64,000 nt of DNA from Callaeas wilsoni (Eukaryota; Chordata; Aves; Passeriformes; Callaeidae), in assembly GCA_013398955.1 (NCBI GenBank), contig VWPU01003113.1, positions 1 to 64,000 of the forward strand, written 5' to 3'. A model generated the notes under the pieces. That model did not search any database. It had not been told where the DNA came from and worked only from the letters and a program-made list of their open reading frames with translations. The translations under genes and the position numbers were made by a program. Positions 13,701 through 28,700 of this stretch are shown here, in pieces; within the stretch, counting starts at the first letter, position 1, and each line of letters starts with the position of its first letter.

Positions 13701-16700
13701 TTTCAATTAGTTTATTATACGTTGAGAAAAGGTTATGATTCCTCTAGTATTAAAAAATATTAAGAGTGATTAGAACAAATATTAAGAATACATTCTAAGA
13801 AAAAATGACTGTGCAAAAATCACAATAGTTCCAAAAATAAGAGGTTAATTATGCCACATCCTCCGTAACATGTCACATACCTGACATTGCTTTAATTATA
13901 AAATACAAGAAATTATCTAAAACCAGCAAACTCATTCCTACATCATAAATACTCATATTTGGTACTGTACAATTCGAGTATTTTTCTATGTAACTGCTTA
14001 TGTCCATTTTTTTCATGTTTCCAAAAACCCCTACAAATATTTTTTCTTAAAGGCAGAGAAGGTATCTGGTTAAGTACACCATATAGTTACACTAAGTTAC
14101 CATATAGTTACAGTTGTATAAGGTCATTTAGTTTTTAAGAACAGGATATTATGTTTGTCTTACAATTGTTGGAAATGATTGTTAGAACTGGACAAAGAAA
14201 AATAAACTATGTAGAAAGTAACAAAAGTACAATATTATATATGATACCGTCCAAGCAGTAAGGAAGTAATTTTTAAAAAATTGCAAGGAAAGCTTGGCAA
14301 TTTCCACAAAATATAATTTATAAAAAAAGTTGGATCTCAAACAGTCTGTAATGAATACATGCCAGGGAACTTCAAGTCTTTATCATAATAAGTACTCTCA
14401 ACACTTTAATTATTTTCTAGTAGATTTAAACACTGTAATTTTTGTCATTCAGGTACCATACCTGTAAAGGAGGATGACTGAGAATGTATTGAGCCTTTAT
14501 TGAGCATAGTCATTATTTGACCAACAAATTCCTTAGGAATAAAATTAGCATATGGCAGTATCTCTGTGCTGATAAGCTGCACCACCTAAAATAAATTACA
14601 TATATTTATATTGGTTTTCTAAATGCTAAAATTGTAAATCTAGTATGAAGAAACATTCAAAAAGAGAGAAAGGCCTAATGAGACTTCACAAAATCTTCTA
14701 TTGCTAGCATCTGAAATTTGCAGGTATGTCTGAAAGTGTGGTCTCGCATGGGACATTAAACTTGAAATAATAAACCTTTCCCCCTGCCACTTTTGCCATA
14801 GTTTCTGATCAGATTTCAAATGACATTTGAAGTATGTTCTTCAAATGGAATTCATGGTTTTGAAAAGAGAAGATCGAACATTAGGAATCTGTGTTTCCCT
14901 CCATCCCAATTCAATACTCTAACACACATACCCATCCCTAATAATGTGACATCTGCAAAGCAGAATTAAAGTATGTTAATTATCTAAACGAGCTTAAGGC
15001 AATACACATTAACAGAAATGCTCTCTATCCTTGTCTTGATGCTCCCATTCAAAAACAAAGTGCGTTTAGCTCTCCATAAATTAATGCATTAGATTTGAGA
15101 GTTCTGCTCATTGCAGGCAGAACCGCTCTCACTTTTCATCCAGATATTTTTGTTTCCCAGCCACCCCTCTGGAAAGATGATGGGTGATGAAATGACAGAT
15201 ACTGCCATGTCTTCTCTGCAACTCCTTTTGCTTTGTATGCCTAATCTCTGTTCTGCCACATTTTTTTGTCCTGGAGTGAAAGGGAACAAGTCCCTCCTCA
15301 CTTCAAGTATCCTCTTCTCTTAATTTTCTTTGGCCTTATGCAACCAAACATTATTTCTTTACAATAACAGCGATTTCTGTGCTGCACAAACAACACGTAA
15401 TTTCTTCATTTATGCCAAAGTTTCTCAGTATTGAGAACACATCTTAAGGGCGACAATGTCTAAGAAAAAATGAATTTTTGCTGACCGCCCCCTCAACGCA
15501 GAAGGCACTCATTTCAGGTTTAATTGTCAGCTTTCTCTGTGGTCTGCAATTACTAGTGTAAATGCTCAGCAATAACATAATAAGTAAGGATCCCATAATG
15601 AGTTAGAGGCAGAAACACATTCTGGTTTAGCCACTCTACACTGTTTTGAAGTTGAGACGACAAGAAGTAATTTTTGGCATCCCACTTCCTACTTTTTGCA
15701 TCACTCTGAAGCAGCTGAATTCTGGGCCTATGAATTTCCTGTCCTGTTTTCAAAAATAAAAACAATATCACAGAAAAAGTAACGAAAGGGTAACTTTTCA
15801 AAAAATTATTTCAGAACCAAATGCAACTTGTGAATGCCACTAACACATTAATTTCAACAGTATATTTGTTATAGGCTCCTTACCTCAACATCAATACTCT
15901 CATTCTTCTGAAATTCTTGAATTGAGAGATTATCAGGAGGGGTACTAAAAATAAACATACTACGTTATACTTTAAATTTACAACATGTGTAAGGAGAAAA
16001 GTATGGGAAAATGCATTACAGTTACAGTTATTACATGCATCAAGTTGGTACTACTACATGGCAATGATTAATGATCACAAGGTCAGGTTGGATGGGGGCT
16101 TTGAGCAACCTAGTCTTTTCACTCACTATGCAGGAAGAATACTTTTGAGTTTCAATGGTACATCTATAAAATTTTATTTTAATTTTACATTTTCTTCTAT
16201 GTGTTGATGAAACACTTTTCATTAATGGGATATTACCATGTCCTTTTCCCCTGCTAACTGAAATTATGTATTTTTTCCTCATTCTTAATGAATTTTATTA
16301 AAAGAAAAACCCATTTTATAAACAATAGTTTTGAAGAAATTTAGAACTTTTTGGAGTTCAGAGCTAAGCACATAATCACAGGCAAGGCAGCTGCCCAGGA
16401 TACGACTGTGGACCTGTGCTAGTCTTGTCCTCATAATGGTACTCATCTAGGCCTGTCTCCTCCATCTCATTGCCAATTTTAAGGAAAGTTTAAGAACCCC
16501 GAAGGTTTTGAAATCTCATTCAAATCTGGTTAGTTTAGCTGACAGACATTTTATTTTGTGTGATTTTTTCTTCCAGTGCTCCTGTATGTTGCTGACAAAG
16601 ACAAATAAGATTATCTGAGATAGGCTTTTTTTTCCCGATCTTCTGAGTACTTAGTATAACACACCAGAAGATCGGTCTTCACACCTACAGCTAATTTTCA

Positions 16701-19700
16701 GTTTTGACAATTAGAATGTATTATGTATGTACCAATGGTTCTGCTTGAAAAATAAATGTATCTCTGCTCCTCAAAGAGACTTTATGTAGACAAAGTCTAG
16801 ATCACTTTATCTATGAAACGGACAAGTGTTACATGTATGACTAGAAAAAACACCAAGAATAAAAGATGAAATTACTGTATTTATTATTGGGTTGTGTATT
16901 AGGCAGTCAGGAAGTTTGGAATTTTATGTTGAAAACATAGAATAAAATAAGATGTTAAGTAGCTGTTCAGTCAGTACCTTTCTTAACGCACAGAGCTGTT
17001 AACTATGCAAAACCTTTAAACAGCAATGTAAGCTATTATGATGCATAGAAATGCAGGTCATGTTGAAATACATGGGAAGATTTCAGTCTAATACTTCCTA
17101 ACTTGCGACTCACTTTCTGAGCTGAGGTTTACTTAAAGACGTGTTAAGGCCTTTCTGCCCAGTCATCCATATCTGATTTACCTTATGCACTACAGATTAT
17201 GGTACATATTTGTTCATGTAGCAAATTATTCCCAAGTAAATAGATTTTTGCCTATATGGATACACCTATCTAGGGGCCAAGTGCTTTGCTCTTCTGGCAT
17301 AACATATCCAAACCGTACCGGAGGGTCACGAGCCAGGAAAGGTAAGAGTGTGATGCAGCCACTTTCCTCAGAACAAAGCTCCCAGCCCCTGCCCACTGAA
17401 CAGGGAGGGCTTCAGAGCCAAGAGCAAAGACCTAACAACCACCCGGAGTCCTGCTGTGCACAGCACTCCGTTCAGAAACATCTTCTGGGAAAGTATTGAT
17501 TTAATTCCCTCATGTGAGCATAGACTTCTGCTCTAATAAATCATATATAAAAATATATATATATACACACACACACACACATTTGTTGAATTTTATTGTA
17601 TATAATGGCTTGACATGCTTCTATGAAAGCCTCTGGGAAAGAAGAACGATATGAAATAATAAACAGACCAGTTTCTTACTAGAAGACAATTTTGTCTAAA
17701 TTAAGTTATATGAAATGTATTAATTTTAAATGTCATTTTGATTTATGACAAAAATCAAGATTATTGAGTCTCCTCAGCTGTAGTTCGCTTTAAATTTTTT
17801 TTTTCCAAAGCTGAAACTTCTGTCTTGGAAGTCATTAATTCTCTATGACAGTAACATTTTCCTTTTTCATATACCTGGGCTGTGTTGGCTATATTTGAAA
17901 TTTCTTGTTGTACAAAGCTGCAGAGACCATTTCTGCTGTGCTTTGTACTTTTTAAACATCAGTGAGTATCTCCTCTCATTTAGCCCCATAGCTGGGTTGA
18001 AATTCTGTTCCTATCCGAAAGACAGAGGTGGGACCATGCCGAAGAGGTTGACTATTTCAAATACAGCTATTCACAGAGCTTTAATTTAAGGGTTCAAATT
18101 ACAGTGACCTCTTGTCTAATCAATGCCAACTTATTTTCATTGCCAGAAGCAATATTAGGCTATCTACACATACAATTTCTAGGACCATGGTGACTAGAAG
18201 GGTGACGAGTTAGACTACAAAAATGTTTGAAATATTGGTTAAAAATTTAGAACATCAGTGGAATAGTTTCATTTTTCTACCCAATGCTCAGCCAGGTAGA
18301 AACTTGGAGAACATGCATACAAAAATATGACAATGTGCACTGGCATATTTTAATGAGCCAAGCTAAAGGAAAAAAACTAATCAAATCTGTTATGCAGTGT
18401 TGCTAGGAGGACTAACTGTATTAAGGCTTTTGTAAGTCTTGCAGAGATGCAGATGTTTCATATTTAGAACCATCCCAGCAGTGCTAAGTCAGGCTTGGAG
18501 AATAAAGGTTTGAAGAGGACGTACAAAAGGAATCCATTTACCTAGCTTTGCATAAAGCTTGGACAGACAATAGCACAGAACATCTAGAACATTTAACAGT
18601 AGAAAGTGTGGAGTATGAAAAATTATCAAGATTGAAGGAAGAAAAGGAAGGGGATTTTGTGACATAACATTTCAGTTTCCTTGAAACAAAGAGCTTACAA
18701 AAAATTACAGAACGCCAGCTTAAGAAAGTGAATTTTCATTTCTAACCATATTCAGGTCTAACTGTATATATCTAACTCTACCTGTCACAAGGGGTGACAT
18801 GTTAGAGAATACTAAAAATCCAGATAATGCGGTAACAGGGTTAACTCCGTCTCGCTGTCAGCATCTTGGGGAGTCAACTGAACTGCACTTCCCAAATTCT
18901 TTGTGCTTCAGAACCTTTTCAATCCATGCTGGCCTTAGTAAGATTTGTACACTCCTGCACCTAACTTAATAACCTCCCTGTCCTGCATGACACATTTGCA
19001 AGTTGGAAAGCCACCAAAGATGACCTGACTCACAGCTGCAGTAAAGCCACTTGGTCAGGTTCAGCAGGGTTACTAAAACCAATTCAAGTTTACAAGTCAC
19101 AAATCTAACAAAAAGCACTCTCCTCTTCTCAGCAGTGGCTTGGTTAATTGATTTTGGCAATATGGACAAAAATCCAAGTAGTACCAGAAGTTTTAAAAAA
19201 CACAACTCATTGTTAATATAAATAAATCAGGAAACACACCAAAAAGCAGTTCTATACCACCTGCCTGGCCTTAAATAAAGGATTAACATGGATAGTTGGG
19301 AAGTACATTCTCATTGTCTTCTCCTGCAACCTGAAGGGTGACATGCATGTCAACTCAGCAATAAATTTTAGCTGTTACTTTCAAAACAGTTGAATAGATT
19401 CTCTCAAATTACCCTGGAATAAGGCACCACTGTGACTAACATATGTTTTCTATTAGAATTACAAAAAAAAAAAAAAATTGAAAGAACATACTAAATTTGA
19501 AAATTATGAATTCAATTTCCTTACAAGAGGAACAACTACAAATTTAAGAGACTGAGTAAACGGCAATTATAAACCACTAGAAGACACAATTTAGCAAATT
19601 TCAAACCAAAAAGGACAGGTTGCCCTACTTGCCAAGGGTAGTCTCATAGCATCTTGCACAGAGTGCAGAAAGATTTTAGCAAAGGAAATCAGAAGAGAAT

Positions 19701-22700
19701 TACCTCAATGTGGGGAACTTCCACAGCTATCTCTAGAGCCCTCCTTGCACCACAGCGAGAGAGAGACGCTTCAGTAGCAATATGGGGAGGAGGAGGAGAA
19801 CAAAGAGGATGAAGAAAAGGAGAAATGACTGCTATTACTAATTGTCCTGACTACTGGCATGAGGCAGATGTACTCCCTTTTCAGCTTTAATGTTTTTTAG
19901 GAATGCGAGGCTCAGGCTGATAGAGAGAACAGAAAGGCTAGCTATCCTAAAGATACCAAGGGACAGGGCTCTAACTGTATGTAGGAGAACCATACACTTG
20001 GAAGGCAAACTGCTATTCAGAAAAAGATGACCATTAGGGAGGTAAAAAAACCAAACCCAAACCAGACATTCGGTAGCCACACAACATACAACTGCATAAG
20101 CAAAATTCATTTACTCACAAGAAGCCTGGAAAGCGTAATGATGGTGGCCACTAATTATAGTAACGGGTCAAATTATCTTGCTGTAGCCATGTGGTTCTAT
20201 AAAATACCTGCCTATTTTTAGTGTTTTAAATTACTTTGAACGTTAAAGTTTCTAAGTGAAAGAAAAGTTTCCTACACTTTTCTAAGGAGACATTTAACTA
20301 CGATGAAAAAATTTTCTCTAAAACACATTTTTATGTTAAATTATAGTATACACTCTGGTTGCTAAAGAGGCAAAACCAGACTTAAGACAGATGTCACAAG
20401 GCATCATAAATATTCACACAAGTACTATTTTTCTTCTACCTCCAGAGAATATTTGCCCATGTATGAAAAATGGCAAAAGGTATTAGAATTAACATAAAGG
20501 GTAATAGTTTCTAGCAAGCAACACATTAAGATTAAATTTCTATGGTTGAAATAATATTCAAGTATAAATCACTCACTGTAAATTAAAAAAAACAGACAAC
20601 ATATTTTCACGCAGATGATAGTGCATTATCCTGAATTACACTGAAGAGCTGTGATAATTTTACTTCTCTGGATTTATGAATAATTAATACCAAAAAACTG
20701 TAGCAGTACCAGTCTTGGTCAACTAAGAACATGCAAAGTGGAAATGTTTCATTTGCTTTGCAAATATTTTGGAATAACTAAATTACAGCAAATAGTAATA
20801 TGTATTCCCAAAGTAACTTTCAAGTGAACATATATTCTTCTACAATAACCTGAAAAACCTTCATTTGAATTCTGCAAACCCAATAATGATATAGATTATA
20901 GGGTGTTAACTGATGTGGACTGCCCATCTCAGAATGGAAGCAGGAATACTAACTGCAGCTGAAAACAAAACCAAGCAAGATACTGCAAAGATTATTTTAC
21001 ATTAAAGAAACAGTGAAGCATAAAATAAAAACTTGGATGACTGAAGTGTCTTTTAAGCCATCATGATGACCTTTTCTATTTTACGGTCCTCCTATTTAAG
21101 AGAATTTTCTTTCAAGTAAAGGCAAAAACAATAGGAAGGTTTTTTCACCTGATTGCCATGTAATCCTATTGAAGATATTCCAAACCCATTCATCATTACA
21201 TACATTTTCACTAACAGATGTGTCTCTAAAATAAATTTTCATTGATATTTATTTTTTGTTTGTTTTGGGCAAGCTGCTATTTATCCATCATTAGTAAATA
21301 CAGCTGTGTTTGGTTGCTGACTTTTGTGTGCTTCAAAACTAAACACACAGCACATTAGCGTAAGGCACTGAAAAACTGTACTGTTTTCTGCTAAAAAGAA
21401 AGATTCATTTGTTACTGAAATCAGCATAAACACTGAAAATCAAGGAATTAAATTTTTCATGTTCCACCTTATTCTTTATTCTAAAACATTATTAGATATG
21501 CTTAAGCTACTCGTAAAAGATGTTTGCCCACCAATGTTTACAGAAGATGGAAATTCCATACCACTCCTATGCAATTACCTAAAATACCTAACCTTCCTTA
21601 GAGTAAAAGGTTTCCTTCGTGTCTAACCTAGAAAATCTTTGCTGTACTGAAATAGAATTTTACCCATTGCCAAGGGACAAAAAAAATTCTTTTATGAAGT
21701 AAGCTTTCATTATATTCTGAAAATTTACAACTGAATTTTGGTTGAACAAATTAATAGATCCAAGGCCAGGCTGGATGAGGGCTCTGAGCAACCTGGTCTA
21801 GTGGAGGGTGTCTTGCCCATGGCAGGGGGTTTGGATCTAGATTATCTTTAAGATCCCTTCCAACTGAAACTATTCTATGAGTCTGTGATTAAGTTGTCTG
21901 TCTCTGATCATTACTGGTTTTCACTTCTGGACTTTCTCAACCCGCCCATTGTAGATTGACAATGTGTTCCATTCTTGAGAGGAATCTGTCCGTCTTTATA
22001 GTTATAAATATGACTATTTAGCTACACTTTTCATAAAGCATCATAAAGAAAGTGTGGTTAATTATTAAGGTGCAGTCAATTTATCTTAGGTAGAAACAAA
22101 TGCAACATAACTAAGTGAACAGCAGTGTATGAAATAATTTTCAAAAATTCATAAAAAGTGGAGTATTTCAAGATGGAACTCAGGAGACATACATATAGTT
22201 AATGCTGTTTACCTTAATTAGAAAAAATACTGTTGCAATTCTGTTCAAAGTGAAGAAAGGAACAAATTGATTAAGTATCAGCATCTCTTTATCAAATCTA
22301 TACTAAACATCCTTGGGAGTCCATACAGAACTCCCTGTCCTGTTCAGAAAGAGTATGCCTTATACTGAGAGTTCAGCTGAGCTCTTTCTTGCTTTTACCT
22401 TTCTTGCACTTTACCTTTTGATTGAAGCTTTTTCTACTACTTTCTCAAAGTATAGCTTTTTGAAATAGACAGATTGGCTACCTTTTCTCCATCATTCATT
22501 AAAATAATTTTCAGATATCAAATAGCTCTACTGACACATATAGTGAACAAATTATAAATATTTTCTTGTAAAAATAAAAAAAAGGAAACTGCGTTTACCT
22601 TTTTGTGAATAAAAAGTCTTCAAAAGTATTCGCTAGCTCTGGCCACATACTGTCAAATTTTCCAGAAGATGCATGCTGCCTTGCAACAGGTAGTCCAATG

Positions 22701-25700
22701 GAGAGAACTTTGAGAAGAGAGGACACAGCCAGCTTCCATGTGCTTTCAGAAGGACAGGAGTACTTCAAACTAAGAGGTATTCTTAGTGTCTGCAAAATGA
22801 AAGTCAAAACAAAATTTATAGTTGCTCAAAAAAATCTAAAATTACAGCAAGTTTCTGCACAAGATCTCGGAGGACACTGTCATAGATGGCAGTACACATC
22901 CCTACCTTTCTGCTAGTACATGAGATGGACTTTTATAAATGTAATTCTGAAGATGATTTATCATATACCAGCTGACTAAAGCACAGGTCTGTAGCTGTTC
23001 AAGGTAGCCAAGTTCAAGGTTAAAAGTCAGAATTGATCCATTATCAATTCACTACGAAATCACATACTAATTTTCTTTTTCTGTATTGCCATCCGCCATT
23101 TCTGCTAAGTCTGACAAATGGGCTTTCCTAACATCTAAGAGACTGCAGGCAGTCCGTTATCATAAGTGTATTATGAAGAATTCAGTCCCATTCCTATAAA
23201 AACATCCCAAGTGATTCCACACTAAAGAAAAAGAGCCTCATCGAATTTAAACCTTTCCTAGTAAAGCTGAACTATATACATAAACATTGGAAAATATCTG
23301 GTCATTATTGACTGTTAAACCACATGAAATTTGAAAGTAAGAACAGTTAGTGAAATTCTAAGATAAAGGCTGCAATACAATTCAAATGTAAAGCAGATGA
23401 AAACACAGCAAATTTAAGGTCTTTTAGATAGAAAGTCATCTTTAATATCTATAAAACAAAGTCATTAACAAATTTTAAAACATTAGGCCTATGAACTACT
23501 TACACTTATATGCATTCCTTTTAGTATTGTTAGTCAAACCTTAGAACTTGATAGTAAGTTATTTTGGAAAACCAATTATTTACTTGACATTTCAAATACA
23601 TAGTGACTAAATTCAGGTACTATATGTATACCCCCCATGCTTTTAGTGCAGTCTCTGATTTGAGGAAAGCAAAAAGAGGAAAGACTCACTCTGACTCACG
23701 AGGGAGTAAATTATAATTAACACTTTATGGCAAAAAGTTGTGACAGCTAGAATCTAACCCTAGAGATAAACAGAACATTTTTTTCTGCAGCTATTGGTCA
23801 TATGTGTCAAATCTAATTCCAAAAATCAAGATGGGCTTTACAGACAATGAAAAATAAATTTTAAAGCATTTTCATATATCACAATAGAGCATATTGTTAT
23901 CAACTGCAAATGTTACAAAAAAGTGCTATTTCTATCAGTTTCACCAATCACATTAAAACAGAAGTGGAAAACAACTGCATTAACTTTGAAATACAAATAT
24001 TTAATTCATAACGGAGTTCAAATGATATTACTCATTTTAAACACATTCAGATTTCTACATTTCTATGCAGGAAAATCCTGATGCCAGCCAAGTCATTGCA
24101 AACAAGCTAGGTCAGATACATTTTTTCCCCCAGACTTCTGAAAAATATTACTTCTATTATTTACTAAAATTTTTGACTGAAATGGAATGGTCAAAGGAAG
24201 TGAAGCATTTGACAATTTCACCTTAAAGGTATATTTGCTCACCTGTAACATTTCATAGCTGCATTGGCACATGAAGTCTTTAAAAGCAAATTAAAAGTAA
24301 TAGAGCACACGCCCCCAAAGTATATATGCCAGTCTACAGAAACTGGTCTTTGGCCTTCAATGCGATATTTACTAAGAGGCCTACTTACCACACTCAGGCT
24401 CATAAAGGTTTCAAAGATGAAAATTTTGTGGCCTAACACGTTTGTTAATTTTTATCTTAACATTGAAATACTGATGCTGACATTAGCCAGCTAAGAACAA
24501 TATGTATAAACTAATCAATAGCCTTGCAGCTTCAAAAGAAATCATTCCCTGCTGCTCATCTTCATAAAATATCAATCTGTTTACTACAACTTTAAGCTTC
24601 CCAGGAAGTGTTTGTCAACACTAGCTGAAAATAAAACTCATGATTTTCAATATAAGCTCATAAAATTCAGAGCCCAAGCAGGTCAAACTCTTACCTTAAT
24701 AATGTTCTGAAGAACCTTCTCTGTTACCACAGCTTTATGGCAAGCTGTCTTTTGGTATAAGTCCACCACGACTTCCAATGATCTCTCTGCAAATGGTACG
24801 TAATTCAATGCCACCCATTCCGCCTAGGAAAAGGAATTAGTAAATTACTAAATTATACGTGAAAACATATTAATTAAGGAACAGAACATGTAGGTTTTGC
24901 ATTGAACTCTCAGTTTAATGCATGCAAGGTTTGCTAAGAATATGGTCCAAGCAACGAAACTGCAAATACAACGTAGTCTGGCTATGAAAATGTACTCTAC
25001 ATTGAAGTAAAGTACATTTAAGTAGGAGAAATGTTGCAGTCTAAGCAAGACAACTACATTAGGACAATCTTTAAGGAAATTTAACTCACCGGTGCAAATA
25101 GTTGTATCTAGTGTGATTCCATTGTGTTGCAGGACAAACAGAATAAGAAAAATTAATACATACATAATAGTTACCTCTTTGATTACACTGAATCAGATGC
25201 TCATGCTTAGTGAATTAAAAGAATTATTGAACGCGTTCCATTTCTTTACAGCACGTGCAATTCAAAAATCTGCAGCTTGAGGGAATTTTCTCCATTCAAA
25301 ATTATCATGTCTCTGTGTTAAATTTAGTATCTCTTGAAGGACAAATTATTTTAGACTAATTCATGTACAAATTCGGACACATTTGTCTGGTGCCCAAGCC
25401 AGACTCTTCCTACATGAAGGAATACAAAGTATAAAAGCAAAGAAGAATGCAAAGGGAGTAAAAGAAGATAACAAAAGCATGTAAAAAAACCTTATTACAC
25501 AACATGCACAGTTAAGTTTCTACAGATTGAACAAATGCATCTTGCTGAACAACCTATATCTGAAGCTGAGTTGGATTAACCAGCCAAGTGAAACAAGTGA
25601 GATTTCTAATTAATTACCTGATTATACTTTGCATTTGCAATGTGCTTTGTTTCCAGCTGTCCATACTGTGGAGGCTTGCAGGAAAATTCTACAAAGGCCA

Positions 25701-28700
25701 GCAGTTGGTCAAAGATTGCAGGATACATTATCTGCATACTTTCTGAGCCCACACATATAGCCTTTAGCAAAAGAAAATACTGAAGTTTAATATATATTTC
25801 TTGAGCTTTTGCTTTAACACCAGCATCAGTACAAGAAACTCATACAGAAAAATCTCCATGCAACATTACGCAAGAGTTGTGCTGTATGAAAGACAGCGTA
25901 TAGTTCCAATAGTTTAAGGAAATTAAATTTTGTTACTTTATTTAAGTAAATAAAGTGGCAAGATACCTGGGCACATATAGTTCATATAGTAAATATGAAT
26001 CTTAAATACAGCTATCATAGTAAATACAGCTATCTCATCCAATAAAAGATAACTTTTCTTCACAAACTCTGCTTTGACTTGACAGTAAAATAGAAGTTTT
26101 ATATGTCTTGTATATAGATCTCAGCAACATCTTCTTTAAGTTCTACTTCAATAAACATTTAAATCTCAGAAGTAAATCATAGAAGGCTTCAAAAAGTAGT
26201 TAAAAGAGTGTCTTACAGAAAGGAATATAAATAAAACGAAAATTATATGGTTTAGTACAGATGAAACTCATAATCTTGCTTTAAAGTGGAAAAAATTTCA
26301 GGAACAGTGTACTTATACTACCAAAAAACCCCAAACACCCTTATACTACAGCAGTAAAAGACTAGAAGATGAGTTCTAATGAGAAATAAAAAGACAACAA
26401 AAGGTGTAGAATGGGCTCAACATATGGAAGTCTGAAAGGAGATCCAAAGATCTCTTCCATTCCTATGTTCTTGAGTTGCAATGTCCTTTGTTAGTGGAAT
26501 CACATAAAATATATTTATTAAACTAGTCAGGGCTCAGTCTGAAAAATGTTAGGTTTTTTTTCCATGCTATTCAAACTGCAAAGCTGTTCCACAACTTCCA
26601 GGAAAATCAGAACTGACCCAAGTCCTCCTGTATCAGCAAAGAACCTGATCTTACATGCAAACACAGAGAAATATTTTGTTTCAAAGACTGCAAATATTTA
26701 CATACTCTACTTTAATGCTTCTACTAGCTTCTGTGTGTACTCCTGAGAGTATCAATTGATTTCAAGAGAGGAAGAACGTACTCTGGCCTAAAGCAAAACC
26801 ATCTGACGGATGGCCTTTGCTTCACATCAGCACTGGCTGCCTGCCTTGCCATGTGAACTGTACTATGTTTATACAAACAAGAGGAGCAATCATGCAATTT
26901 CACAGAACTTACTGATGTCCAAAAGTACTTTAACTAATGTTTTTAGGAACTTCAATGCTGTTGTGTTAGTAACATAAGTATAGGTGGGATGAGAGGTTTG
27001 AGGTACCATCTTACGGGAGTTTGTATTTGCAAAGGCTTGTAACTGCCATGGTAACCCATTGACACTGGGAGTGGGGAAGGGGAGATGTCTCACTTTCTCA
27101 TGAGGAGTTATTGCTTTTGTTATTGTTTAGAAACCTTCAGCTAAAACAGTTAAACATCTTGACAAGAACAAGAGTATAATAATGTGCAGTTTTTCCTCAT
27201 GTTAAGAACTCTGGTAACCCCTTCTCTGAAAAGCCGTAATGCCTGCAGCCTTTGGAAATTAAGATCATCTGGATAAGGAGACTAGCAAACAGAAAAATCT
27301 GAGATGAACAAATGGACTGATCAAATGGGGAAAACCGGATTTGGGCAGGACTGAGCTGCTGGAAAAGGGAAGATAAAAAAGGGTCAAGTCTGACTGAAAA
27401 AGGATGAAAACGAAGTAGACATCACTGGTTTTAAAACTTCATGTTATTTGTACACCCACATACAAAATGGAGATTTAATACCAACTTCTATCCAAGCAAA
27501 CTGAATCGAAATTTAAACAAAATAATTCACTCTATAGCATTTTCATGGCAGGGATGGTTGGAACTAGATGATCTTTAAGGTTCCTTCCAACCCAAGCCTT
27601 TTTATGATGCTATTCTTATACCTCTGTTTTCACAATACATGAACGAATATTTGTTAAAACCATTAGCTAAAGGAATGGCTACAAGATAATGATTCTACCT
27701 TGCTTATTTATGTTTTAAATCAGCTCACGCTAAGCAAAAAAGAAAAGAGACTGAACTGCTGCTCATTTGGTAGCCACCATGTGTTCTATGAGCTAAATGG
27801 GGCAGGATCCTGAGAGCAGCAGGGAGGGATGTATGGCCACACAGTTAAGTAAAGTAGTCATAACATGAAAGAGAATGAAGTCAGGTGACATGGATATTTT
27901 AATACCTGCATTTCCCAAGTAAGTTTTGAGCGGTGAGGTGTTTTTTTAAAAGTAGTGCTTAATATAAATGTATGATCTCATTCATTATCAGCTCTGCTTC
28001 TTTTGAATAAATAAGTTCTGTGAATGAGCACTGAATTTTGCAAGCAGATATTTCACAACTGCGAAAAGAAATAAGCAAGCAGTACTATTTTCTTTTTTTC
28101 AGTTTCCGGAAAAAGAGCACCCTCATTTGTTGTTTATAAATTCACTTGCATGAAGGGTGCTCTTTGAGGATGTGTTCCATAGTAAGAATTTCTTAAGCAG
28201 AGATGCAGCATTTTCTTTACATAACTGATTAGTAAGAGGCAAGAATGTAAGTAATCTGCCAGAGAGCCTTCTATATTTTATGCTTTGTGTAAATTGTAAG
28301 TTCTCATGGTCGCTGTTCCTCTAGACTTTGATCATAGCAGCACCTGGACATCATATGGAACACTGTTTGTGGGACTGTTCCCCCATCTCCATGTACAGCC
28401 TTCAGTATCAACATCAACAGTATTTCAATATTAGATGGACAAGTAAATGGCTACAAACGCAGCACAACACTTAAGGTACTTCAGCAATCAAGCAAAAGTG
28501 CATTTCATAAAGATTACACCATTCTTTTCAATGCAGAGCATCTATTTTGCAGCAGGAATGGAGGTCTGATTGTTACAATACAATACACTGTGCAATTATA
28601 AATCATTTTTAAAATCATGTTTAAATCACCACACCACAGTTCTATAAAGAAGTAGGACACACTGTAGTTTAACTTTCCCACACCAGAAGTTGCATTATTA

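Larger units (their letters stand above)
12743..15883 (-). other. MON2 introns 31-33
   Basis: Three introns (12743-13442, 13651-14461, 14586-15883) separated by exons 33 and 32. The middle one has a short direct repeat: CCATATAGTTAC at 14079-14090 and again at 14100-14111. Nothing else recognised. Confidence 0.85.
15945..22598 (-). other. MON2 intron 30 (longest)
   Basis: 6654 nt. It holds CR1 fragments near 16079-16117 and 21761-21890, an inverted repeat at 16635-16675, a TA/CA microsatellite at 17543-17581 and a candidate cryptic exon at 19704-19768. The stretch 17250-17500 is less AT-rich and unrecognised. Confidence 0.85.

Noticed and set aside
26400..26470. Possible very old CR1 tail
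   Set aside because: Only a weak resemblance (GATCTCTTCCATTCCTATG); too degenerate to call.
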